14,533 nt of DNA from Candidatus Acetothermia bacterium (GCA_023255835.1 JAGDVW010000073.1:2726-17258); one strand, 5' to 3'. Counted from the first letter of the stretch, positions 1 to 7,437 are shown. The notes: generated by a model from the letters alone, not told the origin. A program made the numbers and translations.

Positions 1-667
1 CCCTTAAGATCCCGGCGCGCTCCTCCGGATCGACAATAACGCGGACCTCCTTCATTTTGGCCACGTATTCCTCGGGCTTGGCGAGGGCGAGGGAGCGCCC
101 GAAGAACCGATGGCCAAAAGTTTTGCGACCCGCGGAAACCCCGGCAAGCTCGAGGGGGATAATTTTGTCCCCCAAAATGGCCACCACCCAGCGGATGGGG
201 CGGAGGAAGGGCATCCCCCCATCCCAGCGCATGAACTTCGAGCAGGGGATGAGCCGCACCGCTTGGGGGATGATCTCCTTTAAAATTTCCTCCGCCGGGC
301 GCCCCGGGCGCCTCAGCCTGAGGAAAAGATATTCTTTTTCTCCAACCCTTTTGCGCACAAGATCGGCTGGGCCAGCCCCGTAGCGGCGAAGGAAGCCTTC
401 CGCGGCGGGCGTGGGGTTCCCTTGAGGATCCAAACCCACGGAAACCGCCGGGCCCCGGACCTCCTCCACCGCATCCTCTTGGCGCTCGGCTAAATCCTCC
501 AAAAGGAGGGAAAAGCGCCGCAGAGTCCAAAAGAGGCGGGCTTTGCCGAAGGAAAGGCGGGCCTCCCTGAGCCCGGAGAGGAGATTCTCGCGGAAGCTTT
601 GGGCGATGTCCGCCGCCTCCTCGGCGGGCAGGTCCTCGACCCCGATCTCAACCAAAAGCGCCGGCAC
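1..667 (-). CDS. glyS: Glycyl-tRNA synthetase beta subunit, N-terminal part (cut by window edge)
   Basis: This is the beta subunit of the alpha2beta2 glycyl-tRNA synthetase, a cytoplasmic enzyme that works with GlyQ to charge tRNA-Gly. Reading from the minus strand, the first 222 codons are present and the 3' end lies beyond position 1. The N-terminus reads [20 protein letters not shown], matching the family signature LVEIGTEELP, and later segments such as [15 protein letters not shown] and GHRFFG are also typical. I place the start at GTG 665-667 because GGAGGT (673-678) sits 5 nt upstream and the conserved N-terminus follows at once; a TTG three codons further in is the alternative. The gene overlaps the end of glyQ by 20 nt, so translation of the two subunits is probably coupled. 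Only the N-terminal portion can be judged. Confidence 0.95.
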   Translation of the reverse strand, partial: MPALLVEIGVEDLPAEEAADIAQSFRENLLSGLREARLSFGKARLFWTLRRFSLLLEDLAERQEDAVEEVRGPAVSVGLDPQGNPTPAAEGFLRRYGAGPADLVRKRVGEKEYLFLRLRRPGRPAEEILKEIIPQAVRLIPCSKFMRWDGGMPFLRPIRWVVAILGDKIIPLELAGVSAGRKTFGHRFFGRSLALAKPEEYVAKMKEVRVIVDPEERAGILR

Positions 668-1511
668 GCACCACCTCCGCCAGGTAGACCTCGGCGCAGG
701 CCCGGGCCAAGGCCCGCACCCGGGCTATGTAGCTTTCCCGCTCCGCGGTGGCCAAAGCCCCGCGGGCATCCAAAGTGTTGAAAAGGTGGGAACAACGGAG
801 GGTGTGATCGTAAGCTGGGTACACCAGGCCCAAGGAAAGGCATTCCCTGGCCTCGGCCTCATGGAAATCGAACATCGTTCTCGCTCGCTCCACCGAGGCC
901 TTCTCGAAGTGATACACGCTGAATTGGCGCTCGCGCTCGCGGAAGAGCTCCCCATAGGTGAGCCATCCCGCCCAGCGGAGATCGAAGGCGGAATCCACGC
1001 CCTGAAGGAACAGGGCGATCCGCTCAAGGCCGTAGGTGAGCTCCACGGAAACGGGATCCAAATCCACCCCGCCCATCTGTTGGAAATAGGTGAACTGGGT
1101 GATCTCCATCCCGTCGAGCCAAATTTGCCAACCCACGCCCCAGGCGCCGAGGGTGGGGGATTCCCAGTCATCGTGGGAAAACTTCACATCGTGCTCCCGG
1201 AGGTTGAGGCCGATGGCCTCCAGGGAGCGAAGGTACAGATCCTGGATGTCCGCGGGTGGAGGCTTCAGGATGACCTGGTACTGGTGGTGGAGGCCGAAGC
1301 GGATGGGGTTTTCGCCGTAGCGGCCGTCGGCGGGCCGGCGGGAGGGCTCCACATAGGCCACCCGCCAGGGCCGCGGGCCCAACACCCCAAAGAACGTGGC
1401 GGGGTTGAACGTGCCCGCGCCCTTCTCCAAATCGTAGGGCTCCACGATGGCACAGCCTTCCCTCCGCCAAAAGTCGTGCAAAGCGAGGATGAGGTCCTGG
1501 AAGGTCTTCAT
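648..1511 (-). CDS. glyQ: Glycyl-tRNA synthetase alpha subunit
   Basis: This is the class II catalytic alpha subunit of the bacterial alpha2beta2 glycyl-tRNA synthetase, 287 residues and close to the usual length of about 290-300. Recognisable family stretches are [16 protein letters not shown] at the N-terminus, [61 protein letters not shown] and [15 protein letters not shown]. The ATG start (1509-1511) is shared with the TGA stop of rplT as ATGA. A GGAGG inside the rplT end lies about 13 nt upstream, too far to be optimal, so entry probably depends on termination of rplT. The glyS start lies inside its last codons. Finding glyQS behind rplT is less usual than pheST, which commonly follows rplT. 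Confidence 0.97.
   Translation of the reverse strand: MKTFQDLILALHDFWRREGCAIVEPYDLEKGAGTFNPATFFGVLGPRPWRVAYVEPSRRPADGRYGENPIRFGLHHQYQVILKPPPADIQDLYLRSLEAIGLNLREHDVKFSHDDWESPTLGAWGVGWQIWLDGMEITQFTYFQQMGGVDLDPVSVELTYGLERIALFLQGVDSAFDLRWAGWLTYGELFRERERQFSVYHFEKASVERARTMFDFHEAEARECLSLGLVYPAYDHTLRCSHLFNTLDARGALATAERESYIARVRALARACAEVYLAEVVRAGAFG
665..678 (-). promoter_or_regulatory. Ribosome binding site and GTG start of glyS inside glyQ
   Basis: On the minus strand GGAGGT (673-678) is followed by 5 nt and GTG (665-667). It lies within the last codons of glyQ. It decides the glyS start in favour of GTG over the downstream TTG and fits termination-reinitiation coupling of the two subunits. Confidence 0.6.
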
Positions 1512-1855
1512 GCGCTTTTGGCCACCTCCACCACTTTGGAAAAAGCCGCGGGGTCGCGGATGGCGAGCTCCGCGAGGACCTTCCGGTTCAAGCCCACCCC
1601 GGCCTTGCGCAGGGCGCCCATGAAGCGGGAGTAGTTGAACCCATAGGGCCGAACCGCTGCCCCGATGCGGATGATCCAAAGGCGGCGCATATCCCGCTTG
1701 CGGAGCTTGCGGGAAACGTAGTGGTGGCGGAGGGCCTTGAGGAGCGATTGCTTGGCGATGCGGTAACAGTTCTTGCGCTTGCCCTTATAGCCTTTGGTCA
1801 TGTCCAGGATCTTCCGGCGACGGCGGGCATGCTTAACCCCTCCGGGAACGCGCAT
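1508..1855 (-). CDS. rplT: 50S ribosomal protein L20
   Basis: L20 is an early-assembly 50S protein that binds 23S rRNA; in studied bacteria it also represses its own operon. The product is 115 residues, the normal size of about 115-120. The basic N-terminal tail carries the signature stretches [46 protein letters not shown] and [13 protein letters not shown] chose ATG 1853-1855, where GGAGGG lies just upstream, rather than an upstream in-frame extension, because family L20 proteins start at MxRVxxGV. It follows rpmI by 11 nt and its TGA overlaps the glyQ ATG. No L20 leader structure of the Bacillus type is evident, as no long untranslated region precedes infC, rpmI or rplT. Confidence 0.98.
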   Translation of the reverse strand: MRVPGGVKHARRRRKILDMTKGYKGKRKNCYRIAKQSLLKALRHHYVSRKLRKRDMRRLWIIRIGAAVRPYGFNYSRFMGALRKAGVGLNRKVLAELAIRDPAAFSKVVEVAKSA

Positions 1856-1866
1856 TTTTCCCTCCT

Positions 1867-2061
1867 TCAGATCCCCAAAAGCCGGCGCATGAGCTTTTTG
1901 TTGGCGCCGGTGACCTCCACGGGCCGGCGGGCCGCCCGCTTGTACTGGGCCCGCTTCTTCGTGAGTTTGTGGACGTAGCCGGCCCGGCGGTGGAGGATCC
2001 GGCCCGTGGCCGTGACCTTGAACCTCTTTGCTGAGGCTTTGTGGGTCTTCCCTGGCTTCAT
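1867..2061 (-). CDS. rpmI: 50S ribosomal protein L35
   Basis: This small basic 50S protein has 64 residues, the normal size. The family pattern is clear: KPGKTHKASAKRFKVTATG at the N-terminus, then AGYVHKLTKKRAQYKR and a C-terminal GANKKLMRRLLG. The ATG (2059-2061) overlaps the infC stop as ATGA. A strong AAGGAGGT lies 5 nt upstream, inside the infC 3' end, so both coupling and independent initiation are possible. The order infC-rpmI-rplT is the standard bacterial one. Confidence 0.98.
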   Translation of the reverse strand: MKPGKTHKASAKRFKVTATGRILHRRAGYVHKLTKKRAQYKRAARRPVEVTGANKKLMRRLLGI

Positions 2062-2576
2062 TTGGAACCTCCTTTTCGGGGAAGGGGAGCAAGGAGGATC
2101 TCCAGGTTGCGGCCGCGCTCGGTCGGGTCCTGCTCGACCTTCGCCAGATCCTGGGTGAGCTCGGCCACCCGCGCCAAAAGCTCCTTCCCCTTCTCGATGT
2201 GGATGATCTGGCGACCTTTGAAGAACACCACCGCCCGCACCTTCATCCCCTCCTCCAAAAACTCCCGAATCCGCTGGACCTTGGTCCGGAAATCGTGTTC
2301 CCCGGTCTGGATGGTGAACTTGATCTCCTTAACTTTACCGGCCTTGGGCTGTTTTTTCTCCCTCTTTTGCAACTGGTACCGGTACTTCCCGAAGTCCACA
2401 ATTTTACAGACCACGGGATTGGCCTCCGGGGCCACCTCCACCAGGTCCAGACCGCGCTCTTTTGCCATGCTCAACGCCTTTTCCAAGGGGACAACCCCCA
2501 GATTCCTCCCGTCGCTGTCGATGAGCAAAACCTCTTTGGCCTGTATTTGCTCGTTTACTCTGAACTCCCGCTTAAT
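2058..2576 (-). CDS. infC: Translation initiation factor IF-3, ATT start
   Basis: IF3 binds the 30S subunit, keeps it apart from 50S and proofreads start codon and initiator tRNA. The product is 172 residues with the two-domain layout: an N-domain beginning KREFRVNEQIQAKEVLLIDS, a Lys/Arg-rich linker near YQLQKREKKQPK, and a C-domain with VKEIKFTIQTGEHDF and KVRAVVFFKGRQ. The conserved RVNEQI segment can only be included if translation starts at ATT (2574-2576). From the in-frame nadD stop down to a TTG at 2526-2528 there is no ATG, GTG, TTG or CTG, and AAGGAGGT lies 6 nt before the ATT. The TTG start would delete the conserved first 16 residues. The AUU start is known in E. coli infC, where IF3 discriminates against it and represses its own synthesis. 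Confidence 0.97.
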   Translation of the reverse strand: MKREFRVNEQIQAKEVLLIDSDGRNLGVVPLEKALSMAKERGLDLVEVAPEANPVVCKIVDFGKYRYQLQKREKKQPKAGKVKEIKFTIQTGEHDFRTKVQRIREFLEEGMKVRAVVFFKGRQIIHIEKGKELLARVAELTQDLAKVEQDPTERGRNLEILLAPLPRKGGSK

Positions 2577-2590
2577 GTGCCGACCTCCTT
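2574..2590 (-). promoter_or_regulatory. infC ribosome binding site with ATT start codon
   Basis: Minus strand: a near-perfect Shine-Dalgarno AAGGAGGT (2583-2590), a 6-nt spacer and ATT (2574-2576). The site begins 8 nt after the in-frame TAG of nadD. A strong SD paired with a non-cognate AUU start is the arrangement used for IF3 autoregulation in E. coli. That the same regulation operates here is inference. Confidence 0.8.
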
Positions 2591-2597
2591 CCCTCGC

Positions 2598-3215
2598 CTA
2601 TTCTAGGGGCGAGGTCTTCCGGGCGCCATAAAGGCCGTGTTCGCGGATGAAGCGGTCCACGGCCGCGGGCACGAGCCCTTTCGTGGGCAGTCCCAACCGA
2701 TAGCGCCTCCGCACCTCCGTGGAAGAGAGGGCGATGGGCTCCATCTCCAAAAAGTGAATCTCAGCGCGATCAAACGGAGGTTTCCGAAAAACCGCAAGAT
2801 CCACACCCGGCCGGGGAGCAACGATGAAGGGACACAGGGTCAAAAGCCTCTGCCAATCGTGCCAAATTTCTATTTGGGAGAAAATATCGGCTCCTACGAT
2901 GTAGGCCACCCCCTCAGGATGCTCTTGCTTTAGGAGGGCGATGGTATCCACGGTGTAAGCGGGGCCGGGCCGATCCAACTCCACCCTGGACACCGAAAGC
3001 CCGGGGTTCCCGGAAATCGCCAACTTCACCATTTCGTAGCGCAGCTCTCCGGGGACCCCATCGGCCACTTCCCGGTGCGGCGGTTGCCCCGTGGGGATGA
3101 AGAGGACCTCCCGCAAGGCGAATTGGCGCAAGGCTTCCTCCGCGACCCGCAGGTGCCCAATGTGGACGGGGTTGAACGTTCCGCCGAAAAGCCCAATCCT
3201 ACCCGCTAAACTCAA
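2598..3215 (-). CDS. nadD: Nicotinate-nucleotide adenylyltransferase
   Basis: NadD transfers AMP from ATP to nicotinate mononucleotide, giving nicotinate adenine dinucleotide, the penultimate step of NAD synthesis. The 205-residue product has the nucleotidyltransferase motif GGTFNPVHIGH at residues 11-21, the second family motif SSTEVR at 164-169 (usual form ISSTxIR), and the typical IPTGQPPH segment near residue 40. I chose the TTG at 3213-3215 because GGAGGG lies 7 nt upstream and it leaves only six residues before IGLFGGTF. The start overlaps the end of obgE by 17 nt. It ends 21 nt before infC. nadD next to obg is common, but the usual partner rsfS is absent here, since infC follows directly. 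Confidence 0.96.
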   Translation of the reverse strand: MSLAGRIGLFGGTFNPVHIGHLRVAEEALRQFALREVLFIPTGQPPHREVADGVPGELRYEMVKLAISGNPGLSVSRVELDRPGPAYTVDTIALLKQEHPEGVAYIVGADIFSQIEIWHDWQRLLTLCPFIVAPRPGVDLAVFRKPPFDRAEIHFLEMEPIALSSTEVRRRYRLGLPTKGLVPAAVDRFIREHGLYGARKTSPLE

Positions 3216-4464
3216 GGGTTTTCCCTCCGATTTTCACCGGGGTCCCCGGTTGTAACCCCCGCCGCCGCAGCGCCCTCACCACCCCTAGCCGATCCAATTC
3301 GTCCCAAAGGTATTCCCGGGCATCGGGGGTGGAGAGATCCAGCCGGCCCACGAGGCCCTCCACCGCTGGGCCCCTCACCTCCCAACCCTCCTCCCCCTGG
3401 ATCACCTCGTAGGGAGGTGGCCCGGGGGTGAGGTCCCAAACCTTTCTCCGCGGCCGCTCCTCCACCTCCTGGGGAAGGGCCGAAAGCCTTTCCCACAAAA
3501 CCCCAACAAGCTCCTTTACCCCTTCCCCGGTGAGGGCGGAAACGGGATGCAAAACTATCCCCTCTTTGGCAAACCGCTCCTTTTCCTTCTCCACCTGGTC
3601 TTTGGTGAGGAGATCGATCTTGTTCCCCGCCACGATTTCCGGTTTTCGGCTGAGCTCCTCCCAGGCCGCGAGCTCCTTACGGATGGTGAAATAGTCGGAA
3701 AGGGGATCGCGGCCCTCCGTCCGGGCGAGGTCCACCATGTGCAAAAGGATTTTGGCCCGGGCCGCATGGCGCAGGAATTTATCCCCCAAACCCCTGCCCT
3801 CATGGGCCCCCTCGATGAGCCCGGGCAGATCGGCCATGACAAAGCTTTTCGTCTCGTCCACCCAGACCACCCCTAAATTGGGAACGAGGGTGGTGAAAGG
3901 ATAAGCCGCCACCTTGGGCTTTTTGTCAGAAACCCGGGCCAGGAGGGAGGATTTCCCCACGTTGGGAAAGCCGATGATCCCCACATCGGCAAGGAGGCGC
4001 AATTCCAGGCGGAGCCAGCGTTCCTCCCCGCGTTCCCCGAATTCTCGAATGCGCGGGGCTTGTCGAACGGAGGTCACGAAAGACCGGTTGCCCCGGCCGC
4101 CCCGGCCGCCCTTGGCCACCACCACCTCCTGCCCCTCCTCCACGAGGTCAGCGAGGATCTCCCCGGTGTGCAAATCCCGGACCACCGTGCCCACCGGAAC
4201 AAAAATGACCAGGTCCTCCCCGCGCTTCCCTTGGCGGTTATTGGGGCCACCGGGGCCGCCGTCCTCGGCCCGAAAATGTACCTGCTGATGAAAATGGGAG
4301 AAGGTGTTGACCGAGCGACTGGCCCGGAGGATCACGTCACCACCGTCTCCGCCGCAGCCGCCGTCCGGGGATCCTTTGGGGTTATAACGGGTGCGATGAA
4401 AGCTGATGATCCCATCCCCGCCTTTTCCCGCGGCTACATGGATGACCGCTTCGTCGAACTGCAC
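3199..4464 (-). CDS. obgE: GTPase Obg/CgtA
   Basis: Obg is a ribosome-associated GTPase needed for 50S maturation. All three domains are present in 421 residues. The glycine-rich Obg fold spans about residues 1-157, with repeated GG turns such as KGGDG and GGCGGDGGD. The G domain spans about 158-330, with G1 GFPNVGKSS (165-173), the switch segment AYPFTT (188-192 region), G3 DLPG (212-215), G4 NKID (281-284) and G5 SAL (309-311). A C-terminal OCT domain spans about 360-421, with GLVGRLDLSTPDAREYLWDE. I chose the GTG start (4462-4464) because MQFDEAVIHV matches the family N-terminus; the SD (AGGA) is weak. It follows rpmA by 9 nt, the standard rpmA-obg arrangement, and overlaps nadD. Confidence 0.98.
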   Translation of the reverse strand: MQFDEAVIHVAAGKGGDGIISFHRTRYNPKGSPDGGCGGDGGDVILRASRSVNTFSHFHQQVHFRAEDGGPGGPNNRQGKRGEDLVIFVPVGTVVRDLHTGEILADLVEEGQEVVVAKGGRGGRGNRSFVTSVRQAPRIREFGERGEERWLRLELRLLADVGIIGFPNVGKSSLLARVSDKKPKVAAYPFTTLVPNLGVVWVDETKSFVMADLPGLIEGAHEGRGLGDKFLRHAARAKILLHMVDLARTEGRDPLSDYFTIRKELAAWEELSRKPEIVAGNKIDLLTKDQVEKEKERFAKEGIVLHPVSALTGEGVKELVGVLWERLSALPQEVEERPRRKVWDLTPGPPPYEVIQGEEGWEVRGPAVEGLVGRLDLSTPDAREYLWDELDRLGVVRALRRRGLQPGTPVKIGGKTLEFSG

Positions 4465-4473
4465 GCGACGATC

Positions 4474-4734
4474 CTATTTCCCCTCCCCCAGAGGGATCAC
4501 GTTCACGTAGATGCGTTTGTGGCCGGCGAATTCCACAAGGCCGGTGGTGGTGGCGTAGATGGTGAAGTCCCGGCCCATTTTCACCCCGCGGCCGGGGTAA
4601 AACTTGGTCCCCCGCTGGCGGACGATGATGCACCCGGGCCAGACCAGTTCCCCGCCGAACCGCTTCACCCCCAGCCGCTTCCCCGGGGAATCGTGGACGT
4701 TTTGGGTGGAACCGCCGCTCGCCTTGTGCGCCAT
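4474..4734 (-). CDS. rpmA: 50S ribosomal protein L27
   Basis: L27 is a 50S protein whose N-terminal tail reaches the peptidyl transferase centre. The product is 86 residues, normal for the family. The N-terminus [12 protein letters not shown] is the short form seen in E. coli (MAHKKAGGST). The cleavable presequence found in Firmicutes L27, which ends in a FF-A type site cut by Prp, is absent. Other family segments are [27 protein letters not shown] and GRDFTIYA. The ATG at 4732-4734 has a perfect SD 6 nt upstream that contains the stop of the preceding Prp-like gene. It lies between the Prp-like gene and obgE, as usual. Confidence 0.98.
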   Translation of the reverse strand: MAHKASGGSTQNVHDSPGKRLGVKRFGGELVWPGCIIVRQRGTKFYPGRGVKMGRDFTIYATTTGLVEFAGHKRIYVNVIPLGEGK

Positions 4735-4740
4735 ATCCCG

Positions 4741-4750
4741 TCACCTCCTA
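4741..4750 (-). promoter_or_regulatory. rpmA Shine-Dalgarno containing the prp-like stop codon
   Basis: The minus strand reads TAGGAGGTGA, 6 nt before the rpmA ATG. This is a full anti-SD match, and its first three bases are the TAG stop (4748-4750) of the upstream Prp-like gene. Ribosomes ending on that gene therefore stop directly on the rpmA entry site, which suggests coupling. Confidence 0.7.
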
Positions 4751-5068
4751 GACGAGGACATCGAGCCCCACTTCCCGCACGGCTATCTTGCCGGGCCGAT
4801 CCTGGGCCAGGGCCCGGAGGCCCAAAACCATGGTCTCCATGATCGCGTCGATCTCCCGATCCAAAAAGAGGTCGGACCGGTCCACCCGGAAGCGGAGGAC
4901 CGAGCCCTCGCGGGAGACCTCGGGATCGAGGTGCAGGTAATGCTTCATCCCCAGGATGGGGGCCTCCACGAGCATGCTCGCGGCCAACCCCTCCGGGGAA
5001 TCATCCCCATAGAGGGTGACCACCTGCACCCGCCCCTCGTCGTCCCGCTCGATCAAAACCTCAACCAT
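4748..5068 (-). CDS. Prp-like (YsxB family) protein lacking the catalytic residues
   Basis: The gene lies between rplU and rpmA, the standard place of the cysteine protease Prp, which trims the L27 presequence in Firmicutes. The 106-residue product matches Prp at the N-terminus (VEVLIERDDEGRV, Prp type IxVxIxRDxxGxI) and at the C-terminus (DAIMETMVLGLRALAQDRPG, Prp type ILxTxVLGLxxxxxxYP). In the centre the Prp catalytic His of the GHA motif is replaced: G21 is followed by Asp-Asp. The DIVCA segment is missing and shortened to GLAAS. The protein has no cysteine at all, and its only histidines are at 43 and 46. A protease function is therefore unlikely. The start overlaps rplU by 8 nt, with GGGAG upstream. 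The family call rests on position plus end-motif similarity; an unrelated small protein is the alternative. Confidence 0.75.
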   Translation of the reverse strand: MVEVLIERDDEGRVQVVTLYGDDSPEGLAASMLVEAPILGMKHYLHLDPEVSREGSVLRFRVDRSDLFLDREIDAIMETMVLGLRALAQDRPGKIAVREVGLDVLV

Positions 5069-5387
5069 CGCTCTCCCGCTCGATGGCCAAAATCCTCGTG
5101 CGCATGAAGGGCTGGCGATGCCCCTTCTTGCGCCGATAGCCCTTTTTGGGCATGAACTTGAAGATTATGACCTTGGGGAGTTTCCCCACCTCCAAAACCT
5201 CCCCCACCACGCGCACCCCCCGAAGGTAGGGCCGGCCCACCTCCACGCGCTCGCCGTTTCGGAAGAGCAAAACCCGATCAAAGGTGATCCGCTCGCCCGC
5301 TTGAACCCCGGGGATGAGCTCGTGGACCACCTCCAGGCCGGGCTCCACGAAATATTGCTTGCCACCTATCTCCACGACGCCGTACAT
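5061..5387 (-). CDS. rplU: 50S ribosomal protein L21
   Basis: L21 is a 50S protein that binds 23S rRNA. The product is 108 residues, the usual size of about 100-105. Family segments are YGVVEIGGKQYFVEPG at the N-terminus, then FDRVLLF, VGRPYL, and the basic C-terminal KKGYRRKKGHRQPFMRTRI. The ATG (5385-5387) follows GAGGTGA with good spacing. It lies 33 nt downstream of metG, the widest gap in the operon, and overlaps the Prp-like gene by 8 nt. L21-Prp-L27-Obg is the common bacterial order; metG directly in front is not. Confidence 0.98.
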   Translation of the reverse strand: MYGVVEIGGKQYFVEPGLEVVHELIPGVQAGERITFDRVLLFRNGERVEVGRPYLRGVRVVGEVLEVGKLPKVIIFKFMPKKGYRRKKGHRQPFMRTRILAIERESDG

Positions 5388-5420
5388 TGGTCACCTCGCC
5401 AAAGTTTTCCGCGCTCAATC

Positions 5421-7385
5421 CTACCGAATCCGCGCGCCCGGTTCTACTTCCCGGTCCGGACCAATCAGGGCCAACGTCCCATCCGAGGCGGCGAGGATCA
5501 TGCCTTCGGAGCGGATGCCGCGGATGGTGGCGGGTTTCAGGTTTGCCACCATGGCCACCAGCTTCCCCCGCAGCTCCTCGGGTTTGTAGTGTTTACGGAT
5601 CCCCGCCACCACCTGGACCTGCCGATCCCCCAGGTCCAGGATGAGTTTTAGGAGCTTATCGGCGCCGGGCACCTCCTCGGCGTGCACGATCCGGGCCACC
5701 CGGAGATCGATCCTCCCGAACTCCTCGATCGACACCAAACCCTCTTCCTTCATCATCGCATACCTCCGCTTCAGATCATCAATATCCACGTGGGCCAAAA
5801 GCGGGCGAGGCTGAGCGGAAAGCCGGATCCCCGCGCATCCCTCTTCCACCTCGGAGAGCCTCGCCTCCTTTATTCCCAAAAGACCAAAGACCTCTTGAGA
5901 GAACATGGGGACGAAGGGCTCAAGGAGGATGGCCAGGGCTTTGACGATGTGGGCGGCGGAGGCCACGGCCTCCTCGTCCCCGGTGGCCCAGGGAGCACGG
6001 CTCTGGAAAAAGCCGTTTCCGAAATTGGCGAGCTTCGCCACCGCCCGTAGGGCCGGGGCCAGCTGCCCGCCGCCCACTGCTGCGCAAACCTCCCGCAGCG
6101 CTCCTTGGATCTCCTCCCGCACCGCGGAGAGGGTGGGCCGATCTGGGACAACCCCGTCGTGTTTGTTCCAGATGAAGGAGAGGACTCGGTGGATGAAGTT
6201 CGCGATGTTATCCACGAAGACGCCGTTGATCGCTTTGTCCAATTCCGCCCAAGAGAACTCCACGTCCTTCGTCTCCGGCCGGTTGTAAAAAAGGTAAAAC
6301 CGCCAGTAGACAGGGGGCAAAAGCTTGAGGGCCTCGTCAGCGAAAACCCCGATCCGCCGGGTTTTGGAAAACTGCTCCCCCCCTTCCCAATTCAGGTACT
6401 CGGTGGCGGAGATCTGGTCGGGGAGATGGAAGGGCCTCCCCGTGGCCAAAAGGAGGGCGGGCAGGATCACCGTATGGAAGGGGATGTTGTCCTTCCCTTG
6501 GGTGTAGATCTGCCAAACCTCGTCTCCGTACCAGAAGTCCTTCCAGCGGTCCTCCTCGCCGCGGCGGCGGAAATATTCCACGGTGGCGGAGAGGTACCCG
6601 AGGACGGCCTCGGCCCAAACATAGATCACTTTTCCTTCGGCGCCGCGGAAGGGCGCGGGGATCCCCCAAGCGATGTCCCTGGTCACCGCCCGCGGCCGGA
6701 GCCCCTCCTCGATCATCCGCTCCGTGAAAAGCTTGACGTTCCCTTGAAAAGCGCGGCTGCGCACGTACTCCAAAAGTTTTGGCCGGAGCTTCTCCAAGTC
6801 CAAGTACCAGTGGCGCGTGGGCTTGCGCACGACCTCGGTGGACCCACAAAAGGCGCAGCGCGGGGAGATGAGCATCTCCGGCTCCAAAAGGGCCCCACAG
6901 GCATCGCACTGGTTCCCTTGGGCATAGGGATAGCCACACTTCGGACAAGTTCCGATGATGAACCGATCGGCCAAGAACCGCCCGCAAGAACGACAAAAAG
7001 CGCGCTCTTCCTCCTGGGAGAAGATGTAGCCATTTTCCTCCATCTCCCGAAAGAGCGTGGTCACCATCTCTTTGTGGACCGGGCTTTCGGTGGTGGTGTA
7101 GTTGTGGATATCCACAGCGAATTCCCGGAGGATGCGGACTATTTCCTCATGGACGCGGCTGGCGAGCTCGGCCGGGGTCAGGCCCTGGCGATGGGCCTCG
7201 TACTCGATCTTGGTCCCATGGGCATCGGTCCCAGAGACGTGGAGGACCTCATACCCCGCCAGGCGATAAAAGCGGGTGAAAGCGTCCCCGGAGAGGAGGC
7301 AGCCGATGAGGTTGCCCAAATGGGGCACGCCCGAGCCGTAGGGCCAGGCGCTGCACACCAAGATCCTTTTGGCATTGGGCAGCAC
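5421..7385 (-). CDS. metG: Methionyl-tRNA synthetase with fused C-terminal tRNA-binding domain
   Basis: This class I synthetase charges tRNA-Met and initiator tRNA; the product is 654 residues. Visible are HLGN at 22-25 (HIGH motif), four CxxC knuckles at 131/134, 147/150, 160/163 and 177/180, the KMSKS region as QFSKT (338-342), an anticodon-binding helical part, and a C-terminal EMAP/Trbp111-type tRNA-binding domain from about residue 550, with DLRVARIVHAEEVPGADKLL and IRGIRSEGMILAA. The insert FLADRFIIGTCPKCGY and the stretch FSKTRRIGVF resemble archaeal and eukaryotic MetRS more than E. coli MetG. The first Lys of KMSKS is Gln. I chose GTG 7383-7385 because GGAGG lies 6 nt upstream and the family core starts eight codons later. 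A longer in-frame extension to 7463 would overlap the divergent gene. It heads the translation operon. Confidence 0.97.
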   Translation of the reverse strand: MLPNAKRILVCSAWPYGSGVPHLGNLIGCLLSGDAFTRFYRLAGYEVLHVSGTDAHGTKIEYEAHRQGLTPAELASRVHEEIVRILREFAVDIHNYTTTESPVHKEMVTTLFREMEENGYIFSQEEERAFCRSCGRFLADRFIIGTCPKCGYPYAQGNQCDACGALLEPEMLISPRCAFCGSTEVVRKPTRHWYLDLEKLRPKLLEYVRSRAFQGNVKLFTERMIEEGLRPRAVTRDIAWGIPAPFRGAEGKVIYVWAEAVLGYLSATVEYFRRRGEEDRWKDFWYGDEVWQIYTQGKDNIPFHTVILPALLLATGRPFHLPDQISATEYLNWEGGEQFSKTRRIGVFADEALKLLPPVYWRFYLFYNRPETKDVEFSWAELDKAINGVFVDNIANFIHRVLSFIWNKHDGVVPDRPTLSAVREEIQGALREVCAAVGGGQLAPALRAVAKLANFGNGFFQSRAPWATGDEEAVASAAHIVKALAILLEPFVPMFSQEVFGLLGIKEARLSEVEEGCAGIRLSAQPRPLLAHVDIDDLKRRYAMMKEEGLVSIEEFGRIDLRVARIVHAEEVPGADKLLKLILDLGDRQVQVVAGIRKHYKPEELRGKLVAMVANLKPATIRGIRSEGMILAASDGTLALIGPDREVEPGARIR

Positions 7386-7406
7386 TTCCTCCCTCCGATG
7401 GGGGCG

Positions 7407-7412
7407 ATTATA
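7407..7412 (-). promoter_or_regulatory. Candidate -10 element for the metG-glyS operon
   Basis: The minus strand carries a perfect TATAAT here, 21 nt before the metG GTG. Transcription would start near 7400, leaving a short leader holding the GGAGGGAGG ribosome binding site. No good TTGACA lies at 16-18 nt; TTTACC further up is 23 nt away. As no other intergenic space over 33 nt exists down to glyS, this is the only obvious place for the operon's main promoter. Confidence 0.5.
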
Positions 7413-7437
7413 GCCAACATGGGGGTGAGGGCTACGG

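Noticed and set aside
543-1634. Plus-strand open frame of 363 codons opposite glyQ
   Set aside because: It is a shadow of glyQ and rplT with low-complexity composition, no family features and no ribosome binding site context.
2058-2528. infC starting at TTG 2526-2528
   Set aside because: This would remove the conserved N-terminal RVNEQI segment; the ATT at 2574-2576 has a perfect SD and restores it.
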